This document shows, in pieces, positions 30,801 through 40,094 of a stretch of 44,705 bases of DNA (position 1 is its first letter; the number at the start of each line of letters is the position of its first letter). The translations under genes were made by a program, and so were the position numbers. The notes under the pieces were generated by a model. The model worked only from the letters and a program-made list of their open reading frames with translations, was not told the origin of the DNA and ran no database searches. This stretch comes from Aquimarina agarivorans (lineage in GTDB: Bacteria; Bacteroidota; Bacteroidia; Flavobacteriales; Flavobacteriaceae), in contig NZ_AFPB01000015.1 in the NCBI RefSeq assembly GCF_000218485.1, positions 1 to 44,705 of the forward strand, written 5' to 3'.

Positions 30801-31215
30801 TTATGTGAATAGTATTTCGGAACGTTTAAATTTATATACGGAGTTGAATAAACTAAAAACGGAAGCAGAATTAGTCGCTTTTGAGAAGGATTTAGTGGAT
30901 CGATTTGGAGCACTTCCTGCGCAAGCGGAAGATTTATTAAATAGTGTACGTTTAAAATGGATTGCTACTAGCATTGGACTGGAAAAAATAGTACTGAAGC
31001 AAAATAAATTAATTGGATATTTTATTAGTGATCAGCAGTCTGATTTTTATCAAAGTACTACCTTTAATAAGGTACTTCAATTTGTGCAGCAAAATCCATC
31101 GGAAGTGAAAATGAAGGAAAAGCAAACCCGAAACGGATTGCGATTGTTGCTTACTTTTGAAGAAATTAAAACAGTAGAGGATGCTTTGTTTAAAATGAGT
31201 CCTTTTAAAGCCTAG
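27870..31215 (+). pseudogene. mfd: Transcription-repair coupling factor Mfd with one homopolymer frameshift
   Basis: The frame from a TTG at 27870 covers the UvrB-homology N-terminal part and stops in a T7 run at 28590-28596. With six T the reading continues as VPFFESISRESVIFTQN into the long remainder, giving about 1114 residues, normal for Mfd. The second part has the RNA-polymerase-interaction domain (LEIGDYVTHIDHGIGKFAG), then helicase motifs: Walker A in CGDVGFGKTEVA, DEEQKFG, TLTATPIPRTLQ and QMRGRVGRS. The C-terminal regulatory domain ends at 31215. Mfd removes stalled RNA polymerase and recruits UvrAB. The single T insertion is typical of a homopolymer read error but could be a real or phase-variable change. 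No ATG is available at the N-terminus, which is otherwise family-like. Confidence 0.9.
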
Positions 31216-31252
31216 CAAATAAGATTTAATTGATAGAAATAAAAATAGTTAT

Positions 31253-32533
31253 ATGAAGTTTTTGAACACTTGGAGTATTTATAGTCTTTTGTTTTTGTGC
31301 TGTTTCCAGTATAAAATTTATGCTCAGGAAGTAAAAGGGACAACAACGTCTTTTCCGTTTATATTGCCTAAAGAAAAGCCGAACAGACCTTTAAGTGCAT
31401 CCATGGAGCGTAATTATGACATGTATGGAGCTCCAAGGCCGGAACATAATGATTTTTTTACACGGTTTAAATACACTGAATTAAAAGGCTTTGATAATAA
31501 TAATGGCGATGGTACAATTACGCGCCGGGACCCATCAAAAGTAATTTTTGAAAATGGGAAGTATTATGTATGGTACACCAAACGCCATACACCAACTCCA
31601 CCAAGGGGAGCGGCTAGGAGTACTGATGTGATTCCTTCAGCTGACTGGGATTTAGCAGATATTTGGTATGCTACCAGTACTGATGGTTTTACCTGGAAAG
31701 AAGAAGGTGTAGCGATAAAAAGACCGGCAAAACCAAATGTGGGTTGGCGATCAGTCAGCACAACAGATATTTTAAAATGGAAAGGGAAATTTTATTTGTA
31801 CTATCAAGGATTTATGGAAACCAGTGGCAAACGCGGGGACGATTGTCCAGTGACGGTTTCCTATGCAGATTCACCAGATGGACCTTGGACGGCAACGCAT
31901 AAATTGGTTATACCTAATGGAGAAAAAGGCGCATGGGATCAGTATTCAATTCACGACCCTTACCCATTGGTATATAAAGGTAAAATATATTTGTATTATA
32001 AGTCGGATTTTGATGGCGATCCCAATTTGATTCGTATGCAAGGGCTTGCTACGGCAGATGATCCTTTAGGGCCATTTACTAAGCATCCGCTAAATCCAGT
32101 AATTGCCGGAGGGCATGAAACCACTTTATTTCCTTATAAAACTGGAATAGCAGCTTTAGTGATTAAGGATGGAAATGAACATTATACAGTGCAATATGCC
32201 GAAGATGGTGTAAATTTCCACATCAAGTCCATTGTAGGTTTAATGCCAGTAGCAGCAGGGCCTTTTATACCCGATGCTTTTACGGATACTAAGGATGGAA
32301 AAGGAATTTCATGGGGGATATCGCATTTTAATTATATAAATGGTCCAGACAAAGTACACGCTATACTAACGCGGTTTGATTGTGATTTAAGTCAGGAAAT
32401 TGACGACCCTATAATGAAAAAAACTGGAATTTACCATGCACCCGATGTGCATTACCGACAAGGTTTAAATTACAAACAACGAGAACGTATTGCTAAAATG
32501 AATCAGCAATTGATTGACGGAGCTAAAAAATAA
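31253..32533 (+). CDS. GH117-type glycoside hydrolase (3,6-anhydro-L-galactosidase-like)
   Basis: The 426-residue exported protein has signal peptide NTWSIYSLLFLCCFQYKIYA. The five-bladed propeller enzyme core shows the residues that I recall as catalytic in GH117: Asp93 (RRDPSKV), Asp235 (SIHDPYPL) and adjacent His288-Glu289 (GGHETT). Other family blocks are also clear: NRPLSASMERN, DIWYATSTDGF, GWRSVSTTDIL, YLYYKSDFDG and GPFIPDAFTDTKDG. Characterised GH117 enzymes remove terminal 3,6-anhydro-alpha-L-galactose from neoagaro-oligosaccharides, but some clades have other or unknown activities, so the exact substrate is inferred. It starts 37 bp after mfd. No other agarase, SusC/D pair or sulfatase is in the window. 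Confidence 0.85.
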   Translation: MKFLNTWSIYSLLFLCCFQYKIYAQEVKGTTTSFPFILPKEKPNRPLSASMERNYDMYGAPRPEHNDFFTRFKYTELKGFDNNNGDGTITRRDPSKVIFENGKYYVWYTKRHTPTPPRGAARSTDVIPSADWDLADIWYATSTDGFTWKEEGVAIKRPAKPNVGWRSVSTTDILKWKGKFYLYYQGFMETSGKRGDDCPVTVSYADSPDGPWTATHKLVIPNGEKGAWDQYSIHDPYPLVYKGKIYLYYKSDFDGDPNLIRMQGLATADDPLGPFTKHPLNPVIAGGHETTLFPYKTGIAALVIKDGNEHYTVQYAEDGVNFHIKSIVGLMPVAAGPFIPDAFTDTKDGKGISWGISHFNYINGPDKVHAILTRFDCDLSQEIDDPIMKKTGIYHAPDVHYRQGLNYKQRERIAKMNQQLIDGAKK

Positions 32534-32614
32534 GCTGTTGAATGAGTTCAAAATCAATAGTGCCTAAAAAATTTTCGCCCTGTTTTTAAATCTTTTAATT
32601 AATCTTACAAGTAG

Positions 32615-33517
32615 GTGTTAAAAATTGCGTTCCATTCGTGTTATGAGCATCCTTTAAAAAAAGGACATCGTTTTCCTATGGAAAAGTATGATTTGCTTCC
32701 AAAGCAACTTTTGCATGAAGGGACATGTACTAAAGAAAACTTTTTTGAACCAGGTGTGGTCAGTAAAACCGATTTACTCCGTGTCCATACTAAGGAATAT
32801 ATACAAAATTTAACCGATTTAAATTTACCTAAAACTGAAGCTAGAGCCATTGGTTTTCCGCTTTCAGCAGCTTTGGTGGAACGTGAATTTGTCATTACGC
32901 AAGGCACTATTGATGCCGCAAAGTTTGCATTGCAACATGGTATTGCTATGAATATTGCTGGGGGTACACATCATGCATTTTCAAATAGAGGCGAAGCGTT
33001 TTGTTTGCTTAATGATCAGGCAGTTGCCGCAGCTTATTTGTTGCATTATCAATTGGCAAAAAAGATACTTATTGTGGATTTGGATGTCCACCAGGGAAAT
33101 GGTACAGCTGAGATTTTTCAAAATCAGGCTAACGTATTTACCTTCTCCATGCATGGAGAAAAAAATTATCCGTTTCGTAAAGAAACTTCTGATTTGGATA
33201 TGGCATTACCAAATGGAACGAATGATGATACGTATTTAAAGCTTCTTAAAGAAAAATTGCCTGAACTATATGCCAAAGTACAGCCTAACTTTGTGTTCTA
33301 TTTATGTGGTGTGGACATTTTAGTTACGGACAAATTAGGAAAATTATCTTGCACATTACAAGGTTGTAAGGAGCGAGATCGTTTTGTTTTGGAATTTTTT
33401 AACACAAAAAAAGCACCTGTAATGTGCTCCATGGGGGGTGGATATTCGCCAGATATAAAAACCATTATTGAGGCTCATGCCAATACCTTTCGTATAGCGA
33501 GCACTTTGGTTGAATAG
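32615..33517 (+). CDS. Histone-deacetylase-fold (AcuC/HDAC superfamily) metal-dependent deacylase
   Basis: The 300-residue protein starts at GTG 32615, whose product begins with the family-typical LKIAFHSCYEHP. The zinc/active-site residues are visible: the His pair H119-H120 (GGTHHAF), D155-x-D157-x-H159 (VDLDVHQGNGT) and Asp234 in CGVDIL. Bacterial members remove acyl groups from small molecules, polyamines or protein lysines. Which of these applies is not evident. There is no signal peptide, so it is cytoplasmic. It lies between the GH117-like gene and the large T9SS propeller gene, but a link to polysaccharide use is only positional. Confidence 0.88.
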   Translation: MLKIAFHSCYEHPLKKGHRFPMEKYDLLPKQLLHEGTCTKENFFEPGVVSKTDLLRVHTKEYIQNLTDLNLPKTEARAIGFPLSAALVEREFVITQGTIDAAKFALQHGIAMNIAGGTHHAFSNRGEAFCLLNDQAVAAAYLLHYQLAKKILIVDLDVHQGNGTAEIFQNQANVFTFSMHGEKNYPFRKETSDLDMALPNGTNDDTYLKLLKEKLPELYAKVQPNFVFYLCGVDILVTDKLGKLSCTLQGCKERDRFVLEFFNTKKAPVMCSMGGGYSPDIKTIIEAHANTFRIASTLVE

Positions 33518-33768
33518 TTTTTTAAGTAAGAATTGTTTGGTTGAACCTTTTTTTTGTTGCTGATTTAGGTCACTTTTTTTTGCCAAAATGATGAAGTACT
33601 TAATTTTTTTTGAATCACAAATTGAGTTTATGCCTCTCACCTAAATAAGTCATCTTTTGATAGAAAATCAGAAGGTGAAGTCGCAAATTTTCTTACATGC
33701 TTAAAGATAAAAAAACCTGCATTTACTACGTTATTTGCAGGTATAAATCATTTGAAAATCAATGCTCA

Positions 33769-36700
33769 ATGGAAAACTACTCACAAAAAAAGGATGCGTT
33801 ATTTTATGCAGACCACAAAACAACAAAAAAGCAACAAAAAACTACTTATGGAAGAAGGGTGTTAACATCAAGGTTAGTGTTGATAGTACTATTTTTTACA
33901 AGTTTTATTTCTGTAAATACAATAATTGGACAAAATCATAATTGGAAGCGTACCAACCCCGGAGGTGGAGGCTGGTTCGGTTGTGTTGGAGCCAGTAAAA
34001 GCGGAATCGTACTTGCTGGGAGTGACTTAAGTGGCGCTTACAGAAGTAAAAATGGAGGAAAATCCTGGGATGTTATAGGTGCGAGTAAGGGATTTGAAGA
34101 TACTCATGTTGGCGGAATGGGATTTCATAGAACCAACGGGAATATCATGTTTTTAGGAACGGGTGGAATGTATAAAACTGCCGATGGAGGAGATTCTTGG
34201 AAAAAAGTAGTTACAGAAAAAGGTTACGTTAGCGATATCGAATTTGGAACAAACAAACCTAATATTGGCTATGCTTCCTTTCATAAAGGAAATTGGAATT
34301 CTAAAGTTGCTCAAGTATTAAAAACAACAAACAATGGTGATACTTGGAAAAAAGTAAGTACAAATTTGCCCGAAACAAGAATTATTAAAATTGTTGCAAA
34401 TCCTAAAAATGCAAACGAAGTATATTTATTAACAGGAAAAGGAAGGCCTGCTTGTGCTATTGCTGATTTGTATAAAAGTACCAACGGAGGGGTAACTTGG
34501 ACTAATTTAACTAAGAATACTAAATTTGAAGGGCATCCTGAAGTTGTTGATGTGGCTATTGATCCCAATAATCCAAATACATTGTACATAACTACAGCGG
34601 CAGCCAATTGTGATAATCGTTTTTGGTTTGATAATCAGGAAGGAAGGTTATTTAAAAGTACTGATGGTGGTAAAAGCTGGAAAAAATTGCAAGATCAGGT
34701 AGGACAGGTTTTTGTAAATCCAAAGAATAGCGCTAAAATAACATTAATTGTTTCTAGAATACTTGCAGAGTGGAATGACAGATCGGGAACTTATGTTTCG
34801 GAAAACGGAGGGAAAACATTTAAAAAAGTAAGTCAAGTTGCAAAATGGGAACCTACTTTTCATGGAGAAATTCAAGGTACTTATTCAACAACAGCAGATG
34901 GTTTAGCTAGAACGATTGGAGATGATTTGTCTAATGCAAATAATTTTTACTGGGTAAATTCACAATGGGTAACCGGATCAAAAGATGGAGGGAAAAACTT
35001 TAAAGTAATGCATGCCAACCAAATTTCAAAAGGAAAATGGCAGAGTACTGGTTTTGATAATGTGAATATGGTTGATGCTGATATTAGCGAAGTTGACCGA
35101 AACACAATGTATACTGCTTGGTATGATATTGGTTTTTGGAGAAGTTTAGACCGAGGAAAAACCTGGGAAAGTGGGAACAATGGAAAGTATGGATGGAAAG
35201 GTGGAAAAGGAGGGAATTGCTTTTCAGTAGTTTCGGATCCAGAACGTAGAAATGTGGTATGGACAGTATTAACGAGTGGACAAAAGTCGGAAACACCAAC
35301 TTTTGTATTGAAAAGTACCAACAAAGGACATAAAGATAGTTGGAAAGAATCCAAAGGATTGCCAAAAACTAAAATTTCGGGTCTTTCTTTAGATCGCAAG
35401 AGTCCTAAAAATAATAGAACGCTTTATGTGACTGCTCAGGGTGATGTGTATAAAAGTACTAATGATGGACAAAATTGGTCAAAAGTATATGATTGTAAAG
35501 GATGTAGATTTACTGCTGTAGATGAGTTTAATGGAAACATCGTTTATGCAGGAGGAGAAGCTGGTTTAAAACGTTCAACCGATGCAGGAAAGTCATGGAA
35601 GGACGTTAGCCATAAAGAAATGAAAGGTAAATCTGGTGTTGATTTTTGGGAATTTAATCCTTACACAGGGATTTACGATATAAAAACGGATCCTAATAAT
35701 AAAAATTGGCTGTATGTAACAGCAAAAGGAAATAAAAAAGGACTGTATAAGAGTACCAACAGAGGAGATACTTGGACAAAGTTACTTACTGATGATTACA
35801 TGAGAAAGGTAGGAATAGCATCTCAAAATTCTAAAATTATATATGCGACATCTTCTAGTGCAGTGCATTCAGGGGGCTATAAAAAGAATTCTAATGGGGT
35901 ACTTTTTTCTAATGATGGCGGTAAAACTTGGAAAAAACAGAATAAAGGAATGGCTTACCCATTTGCCATGTCTGTAACTATTGATCGATCTAAAAAGCCA
36001 ATGGTACTTTTAGGATCTCCAGGAACAGGTTTTCAAATGTCAAGTGTTCCAGGACTTGGTGGAATTTCAACAAAACCAGCACCAGTTACCCCACCAGCAG
36101 AGAAACCTATTGCTGGTAAGCCAACGCCTCAGCCTTCTCCATCTCCAGCAGGACAAAAGCCAAATAATGTGACTGTTGAGGGTGTATTTACCATTCAAAA
36201 TGTAACCAGTAAACAAAATATTATAGCACCTACCTGGGACAAGCATAATGCACGCATGTATAGGGTATTGGGAGCTAAGGATCAACAATGGGAGTTTATA
36301 CCTTTAGGGAAGCGAGAGCACCATATTGTGAATGTAGGAACAAAACGCTATTTAGAAGTTAGTGCAGGGAAATGTGGCGAGAATGCCAATGTGAACACTT
36401 GGACTTCAGGTGGTGCAAAGCATCAAAAATGGTACGTGACCAAAAATGAGAACGACTATTTTTTACGACCAGTACACTGTTCAAAATTTGCTTTAGATAA
36501 AAGTTCAGGGAATAATGGTAATGTTAAAATATGGCAATACAATACTGCTAATGTCAACCAAAAGTTTAATTTAAATAAAGTAAAAACTAAGGCAGAAGCA
36601 TCAGGAGAAGTTCAAATAAATGGAACCTATATTATTCAAAATACTTTGAGTAAACAAAATGTGATTGCTCCTGATTGGGATGATCATAAAGTGCGTATGT

Positions 36701-37317
36701 ATGCTTCAGAAAAAGTATTTAATGATCATATGTGGATTATAAAGCATGTGGGCAACGGCTTACATACGTTAAAAAGCGTAAGATCAAATAGGTATTTAGA
36801 AGTTTCTAATGCGAAGTGTACTAATGGAGCTTTGGTAAGTACTTGGACTAATGCTAATGGAACTCATAAAAAATGGAAAATTGAGAAAGAAAATAATACG
36901 TATTATTTAATTCCGGCACATTGTGAGGCTTTGGCGCTTGATAAATCTAATGGAGATAATAAAAGAGTAGTGCTTTGGAAAAAGAGCAAGACCAATTCAA
37001 ATCAAAAGTTTGAACTAATAGCCGTAAATGGGAGTAAAATTTTAGCTGATTTAGATGCAAATAGCAGTGAAATTACTTTTTATCCTAATCCTGCTGATCA
37101 AGTAATTGATCTTGATTTGTCAAATTATGAAGGTCAGGCGGTGAATTATGGCATCATATCACTTACAGGGAAAACATTAATTGAAGCTAAAATTGATGAA
37201 AATCATGGAGCTGTTGAAACTGTTTTGATTGATCAAATTCCATTGGGAGTGTATATGTTAAAGTTAGAAGCGGGTAGTATTTCACGATTTAAAAAATTAG
37301 TAGTTTTTAAGAAATAA
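33769..37317 (+). CDS. Large T9SS-secreted Asp-box beta-propeller protein with two ricin-like lectin domains
   Basis: The protein has 1182 residues from ATG 33769. The frame is open to 33697, but that extra part overlaps a leader hairpin (ACCTGCA / TGCAGGT at 33715-33742) and is probably not translated. A long charged N-terminus precedes the signal peptide (VLIVLFFTSFISVNTIIG). Residues about 55-770 hold some twelve Asp-box motifs (STDGGKSW, TNNGDTW, SLDRGKTW, STNRGDTW and others) in a GH74/BNR-like double propeller. A Pro-rich linker follows, then two ricin-type beta-trefoil-like repeats (each opening with FTIQN/YIIQN and ending QKF), then a type A T9SS sorting domain (YPNPADQ to KKLVVFKK). 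The modular layout suggests a surface or released carbohydrate-active protein. GH74 members cleave xyloglucan, but activity here is unproven. Confidence 0.85.
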   Translation: MENYSQKKDALFYADHKTTKKQQKTTYGRRVLTSRLVLIVLFFTSFISVNTIIGQNHNWKRTNPGGGGWFGCVGASKSGIVLAGSDLSGAYRSKNGGKSWDVIGASKGFEDTHVGGMGFHRTNGNIMFLGTGGMYKTADGGDSWKKVVTEKGYVSDIEFGTNKPNIGYASFHKGNWNSKVAQVLKTTNNGDTWKKVSTNLPETRIIKIVANPKNANEVYLLTGKGRPACAIADLYKSTNGGVTWTNLTKNTKFEGHPEVVDVAIDPNNPNTLYITTAAANCDNRFWFDNQEGRLFKSTDGGKSWKKLQDQVGQVFVNPKNSAKITLIVSRILAEWNDRSGTYVSENGGKTFKKVSQVAKWEPTFHGEIQGTYSTTADGLARTIGDDLSNANNFYWVNSQWVTGSKDGGKNFKVMHANQISKGKWQSTGFDNVNMVDADISEVDRNTMYTAWYDIGFWRSLDRGKTWESGNNGKYGWKGGKGGNCFSVVSDPERRNVVWTVLTSGQKSETPTFVLKSTNKGHKDSWKESKGLPKTKISGLSLDRKSPKNNRTLYVTAQGDVYKSTNDGQNWSKVYDCKGCRFTAVDEFNGNIVYAGGEAGLKRSTDAGKSWKDVSHKEMKGKSGVDFWEFNPYTGIYDIKTDPNNKNWLYVTAKGNKKGLYKSTNRGDTWTKLLTDDYMRKVGIASQNSKIIYATSSSAVHSGGYKKNSNGVLFSNDGGKTWKKQNKGMAYPFAMSVTIDRSKKPMVLLGSPGTGFQMSSVPGLGGISTKPAPVTPPAEKPIAGKPTPQPSPSPAGQKPNNVTVEGVFTIQNVTSKQNIIAPTWDKHNARMYRVLGAKDQQWEFIPLGKREHHIVNVGTKRYLEVSAGKCGENANVNTWTSGGAKHQKWYVTKNENDYFLRPVHCSKFALDKSSGNNGNVKIWQYNTANVNQKFNLNKVKTKAEASGEVQINGTYIIQNTLSKQNVIAPDWDDHKVRMYASEKVFNDHMWIIKHVGNGLHTLKSVRSNRYLEVSNAKCTNGALVSTWTNANGTHKKWKIEKENNTYYLIPAHCEALALDKSNGDNKRVVLWKKSKTNSNQKFELIAVNGSKILADLDANSSEITFYPNPADQVIDLDLSNYEGQAVNYGIISLTGKTLIEAKIDENHGAVETVLIDQIPLGVYMLKLEAGSISRFKKLVVFKK

Positions 37318-37344
37318 GTAGCACCAATTTTTTTCAAAAAAATG

Positions 37345-37382
37345 AAAGACCGATTAACAGGAATGTGATCGGTCTTTTTTGT
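37345..37382 (+). terminator. Terminator of the propeller-lectin gene
   Basis: A 10-bp stem AAAGACCGAT / ATCGGTCTTT with a 13-nt loop is followed by a T run. It lies 27 bp after the stop at 37317. Confidence 0.88.
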
Positions 37383-37411
37383 GAAGATGTTCTTTTATGT
37401 AAATTGTATTC

Positions 37412-38065
37412 ATGTTCAAACACACGCATCCATATCCTCCATTTATAGCAGAAGGCACTACAAAATTAATAGTAGGTACATTGCCTCCACCCAAATTTAC
37501 AACAGGTGAATTGAACGAGCGTGATGTCGATTTTTGTTACGGGAGTAGTAATGGAAAGCTTTGGCCTATATTGGATCAAATTTTTAATTTAGGGTTGGTG
37601 TATGAAAATTCAGAAAAAGCCATTGAACAACGTCGTAATTTTTTAATACAACGTAATATAGGAGTGTGCGATATTGTGGCTTCCTGCCAAAGAGATAAAA
37701 TTGATGCATCCGATTTGGGCATGCAGCAAGTACAATTAAGGAATTTGATCGGTATTTTGACAAAGTATACAAAAATCGACACCTTGTTATTTACAGGAGG
37801 GAATAGTAAAAATGGGCCAGAATATTTTTTTAGAAAATTGCTAAAAGAAAGAGGAATGTCTTTAAGAATAGTATCTAATGAAATCCCAAGAATACATCAG
37901 GTTGAGGTTGCTAACAGAATCATTACTACAGTTTCATTAACCGCTCCATCGGGCGCTGCCAACCGAAGTATAGGAAGTTTGCCGTATTACAAAATGATGA
38001 AACAAAAAAATCCAGCTTATACAACATTTGATTTTAGAGTAGCTCAGTACGCGCCGTTTTTTTAA
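37412..38065 (+). CDS. Uracil-DNA glycosylase superfamily protein
   Basis: The 217-residue protein has UDG-superfamily signatures: an N-terminal motif I-like LIVGTLPPPKF and YGSSNGKLWPIL, resembling the family's 'NxFWxIL' block. A middle VCDIVASCQR and a C-terminal motif II-like LTAPSGAANRS follow. This pattern is closest to the family-6/hypoxanthine-type and other divergent members, so the base removed (uracil, hypoxanthine or other) is uncertain. It would act in base excision repair in the cytoplasm. The gene stands alone after a terminator. Confidence 0.72.
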   Translation: MFKHTHPYPPFIAEGTTKLIVGTLPPPKFTTGELNERDVDFCYGSSNGKLWPILDQIFNLGLVYENSEKAIEQRRNFLIQRNIGVCDIVASCQRDKIDASDLGMQQVQLRNLIGILTKYTKIDTLLFTGGNSKNGPEYFFRKLLKERGMSLRIVSNEIPRIHQVEVANRIITTVSLTAPSGAANRSIGSLPYYKMMKQKNPAYTTFDFRVAQYAPFF

Positions 38066-38293
38066 TTTTAACAGAAAATGGTTTATGATGAATTGATATC
38101 AATAAGAGTAATTAATTGAGTAACTTTTGTTAAAATGTTATTTGTAATAATTTTACAATGGTTTTTTGTGATTTTTCGGTTAAAATATTCATTTCTGTTG
38201 GCTTAAATAGGTGATATGTATGACTTAAGTATATTAGCAACTCAAAAATAAAAGCTCTTATCATTTATTAAATTTAAATACAAAAACAGAATT

Positions 38294-38971
38294 ATGAAAA
38301 AACTATTACTAATAACAATTGTTTTATGTTCAAGCGTTACCATTTTTGCACAACAAAAAGGAAGGTTTAGAATTAGTATTGAGGCTGGTCTTGGTTATCG
38401 TATAGCGGAAATACCAGATAATATACTCCCAGAACTTGAAGATCATATAAAAGATTTACGAACAGGTTTAAATATTGAAGCTCACGCAAGTTATTTTTTG
38501 AGCTCAAACTATGGATTAGGTATTCATTTCAGTAATTTTTCTACTGAAAATACTGTCCAGTTTAGAAATGGTGTAAACCTTAACGGTACTATAGCAAACG
38601 AAACTAGCGATGATATAAATATTTCTTTCATAGCTCCTGAATTTTTATACCGCTCAATTAGCGCAAATGGAAAACATAGTTTTATAACAAGTATTAGTGT
38701 GGGTTATTTAAGCTATTTGGATGAAAGCACGATCAATAGAGTTCCTTTAGAAATAAAAGGAGGTAATGTAGGATTTGGTTTAGGTTTTATGTATGACTAC
38801 CATATCACACCGTCAATTGCCATTGGAGCAAATCTAAATTTCTTAGGGGGTTCTCTAAGAAAAGTTGATTTCACTGCAAATGGACAAACTCAAGAAATAG
38901 AATTTGAAGATGAAAATCGTGAAAACCTATCAAGAATAAACTTAAGTGCAGGGATGCGTTTCTATTTGTAG
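38294..38971 (+). CDS. Small outer-membrane beta-barrel protein
   Basis: The 225-residue protein has signal peptide KKLLLITIVLCSSVTIFAQ. The mature part shows alternating beta-strand pattern throughout (for example FRISIEAGLGYRIA, YGLGIHFSNFS, GGNVGFGLGFMYDY) and ends in an aromatic strand, LSAGMRFYL, as barrel proteins do. It fits the OMP_b-brl type porin-like family with about eight strands. No specific function can be assigned. A strong terminator follows. Confidence 0.8.
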   Translation: MKKLLLITIVLCSSVTIFAQQKGRFRISIEAGLGYRIAEIPDNILPELEDHIKDLRTGLNIEAHASYFLSSNYGLGIHFSNFSTENTVQFRNGVNLNGTIANETSDDINISFIAPEFLYRSISANGKHSFITSISVGYLSYLDESTINRVPLEIKGGNVGFGLGFMYDYHITPSIAIGANLNFLGGSLRKVDFTANGQTQEIEFEDENRENLSRINLSAGMRFYL

Positions 38972-39002
38972 TGTAATGACACTTTTGATGTAATATTCTT
39001 TT

Positions 39003-39037
39003 AAAAAAAGCCACTCTTTAATTGGAGTGGCTTTTTT
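39003..39037 (+). terminator. Terminator of the outer-membrane barrel gene
   Basis: A 12-bp stem AAAAAGCCACTC / GAGTGGCTTTTT with an 8-nt loop, 33 bp after the stop. Confidence 0.9.
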
Positions 39038-39204
39038 ATGCAATGAAAATGAACAAAAGGAATGTATTTTATAATTTTATTTTATGGATTTTGTAAATAA
39101 AACCTATTATAGATAGCACATTTGTAAAATTGAGCAATAAATAAGCAATACAAATCTATATAGAGTGGTATTTTGGTTTTAATTGGTATTTTTAAAAGAA
39201 AAAA

Positions 39205-39621
39205 ATGAGCGAACAAAAGTTTCCAATACCGCCTTTTAGTTTGGAAGATGCCAAAAAGAAAATTCAAATGGCCGAAGATGGTTGGAATTCCAAAGACCCT
39301 GTAAAAGTTTCTATGGCATACACCAAAGATACGGAGTGGCGTAACAGAAATCAATTCATAAATGGAAGGGATGAAGTACAAGCTTTTCTTAAAGATAAAT
39401 GGGAAAATGAGTTGGACTATAAATTAAAAAAGGAACTTTGGGTGCATAGTGATAATCGTATTGCCGTGCGTTTTGAATACGAATATCGAAACAAAGAGAA
39501 TCAATGGTTTCGAGCCTACGGAAATGAAAATTGGGAATTTGACGAAAATGGCTTGATGAAAAAACGTTATGCAAGCATTAACGACTTGCCTATAAAAGAG
39601 GAGGAACGCAAATTCAAATAA
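39205..39621 (+). CDS. NTF2-like family protein (DUF1348)
   Basis: The 138-residue protein matches the DUF1348 branch of the NTF2-like fold. It has [61 protein letters not shown] and a closing [15 protein letters not shown]. The fold is a cone that often binds small hydrophobic molecules; no catalytic residues can be assigned. There is no signal peptide, so it is cytoplasmic. It is a single gene. Confidence 0.88.
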   Translation: MSEQKFPIPPFSLEDAKKKIQMAEDGWNSKDPVKVSMAYTKDTEWRNRNQFINGRDEVQAFLKDKWENELDYKLKKELWVHSDNRIAVRFEYEYRNKENQWFRAYGNENWEFDENGLMKKRYASINDLPIKEEERKFK

Positions 39622-40094
39622 TTTAATTTTGCAAACTGAGTTTATCAGGATAGCGATTTGTATTTCTACTATATTTTGTTCAATTATTTGAAAACTCCTT
39701 TTTATGCTACTGATTTCTGGTTTTAAATTACCTCGTTAAAAGTTGGATTTTTTTGTTAGAAAGTATAAGTCTTAATTATGGGAGGTAATATCAAGGGATA
39801 AGAATCATTTTAAATAAATAATTCAAGACTGCAAAGGGTTGTAAGTAGTGGTTAGCTTCTGAAAATCATCAAAAATCAAGTTTCAATTTTAATAATAATA
39901 ACATCTAAAAATAGAGATCTGCTAATAGGATATGTTCATTTTTAAGTTTTGTTAAAAATTTGTGATAATATAATAAGGTGCTATTAGGGCGCTTATTTTT
40001 TCTTTAATTTTAGTCAAAACATGCTTGTAAGGAACTGGTTTTCCAACTTAGGGATTCATTGTTATAAGCAATTTACTTACTAATATTATTACCA
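39622..40094. other. Non-coding stretch before the M3 peptidase gene
   Basis: No gene, repeat or RNA is recognisable in these 473 bp. A weak hairpin-like AATAAG / CTTATT pair followed by T lies near 39973-40002 and might be a terminator, but with too few pairs to call. Confidence 0.4.

Noticed and set aside
33715..33742. Hairpin ACCTGCA / TGCAGGT as terminator of the HDAC-fold gene
   Set aside because: The T run is only on the minus strand, and no minus-strand gene ends here. On the plus strand the hairpin is followed by ATAAATC, so it does not look like a working terminator for the upstream gene.
34311..35399. Several minus-strand open frames of 90-150 codons inside the large propeller gene
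   Set aside because: They are antisense to repeated Asp-box coding sequence, have biased composition and lack any domain. The plus-strand gene is clearly the real one.
39973..40002. AATAAG / CTTATT hairpin upstream of the M3 peptidase gene as a terminator
   Set aside because: Only six pairs before mismatches, and it is 350 bp from the end of the preceding gene.
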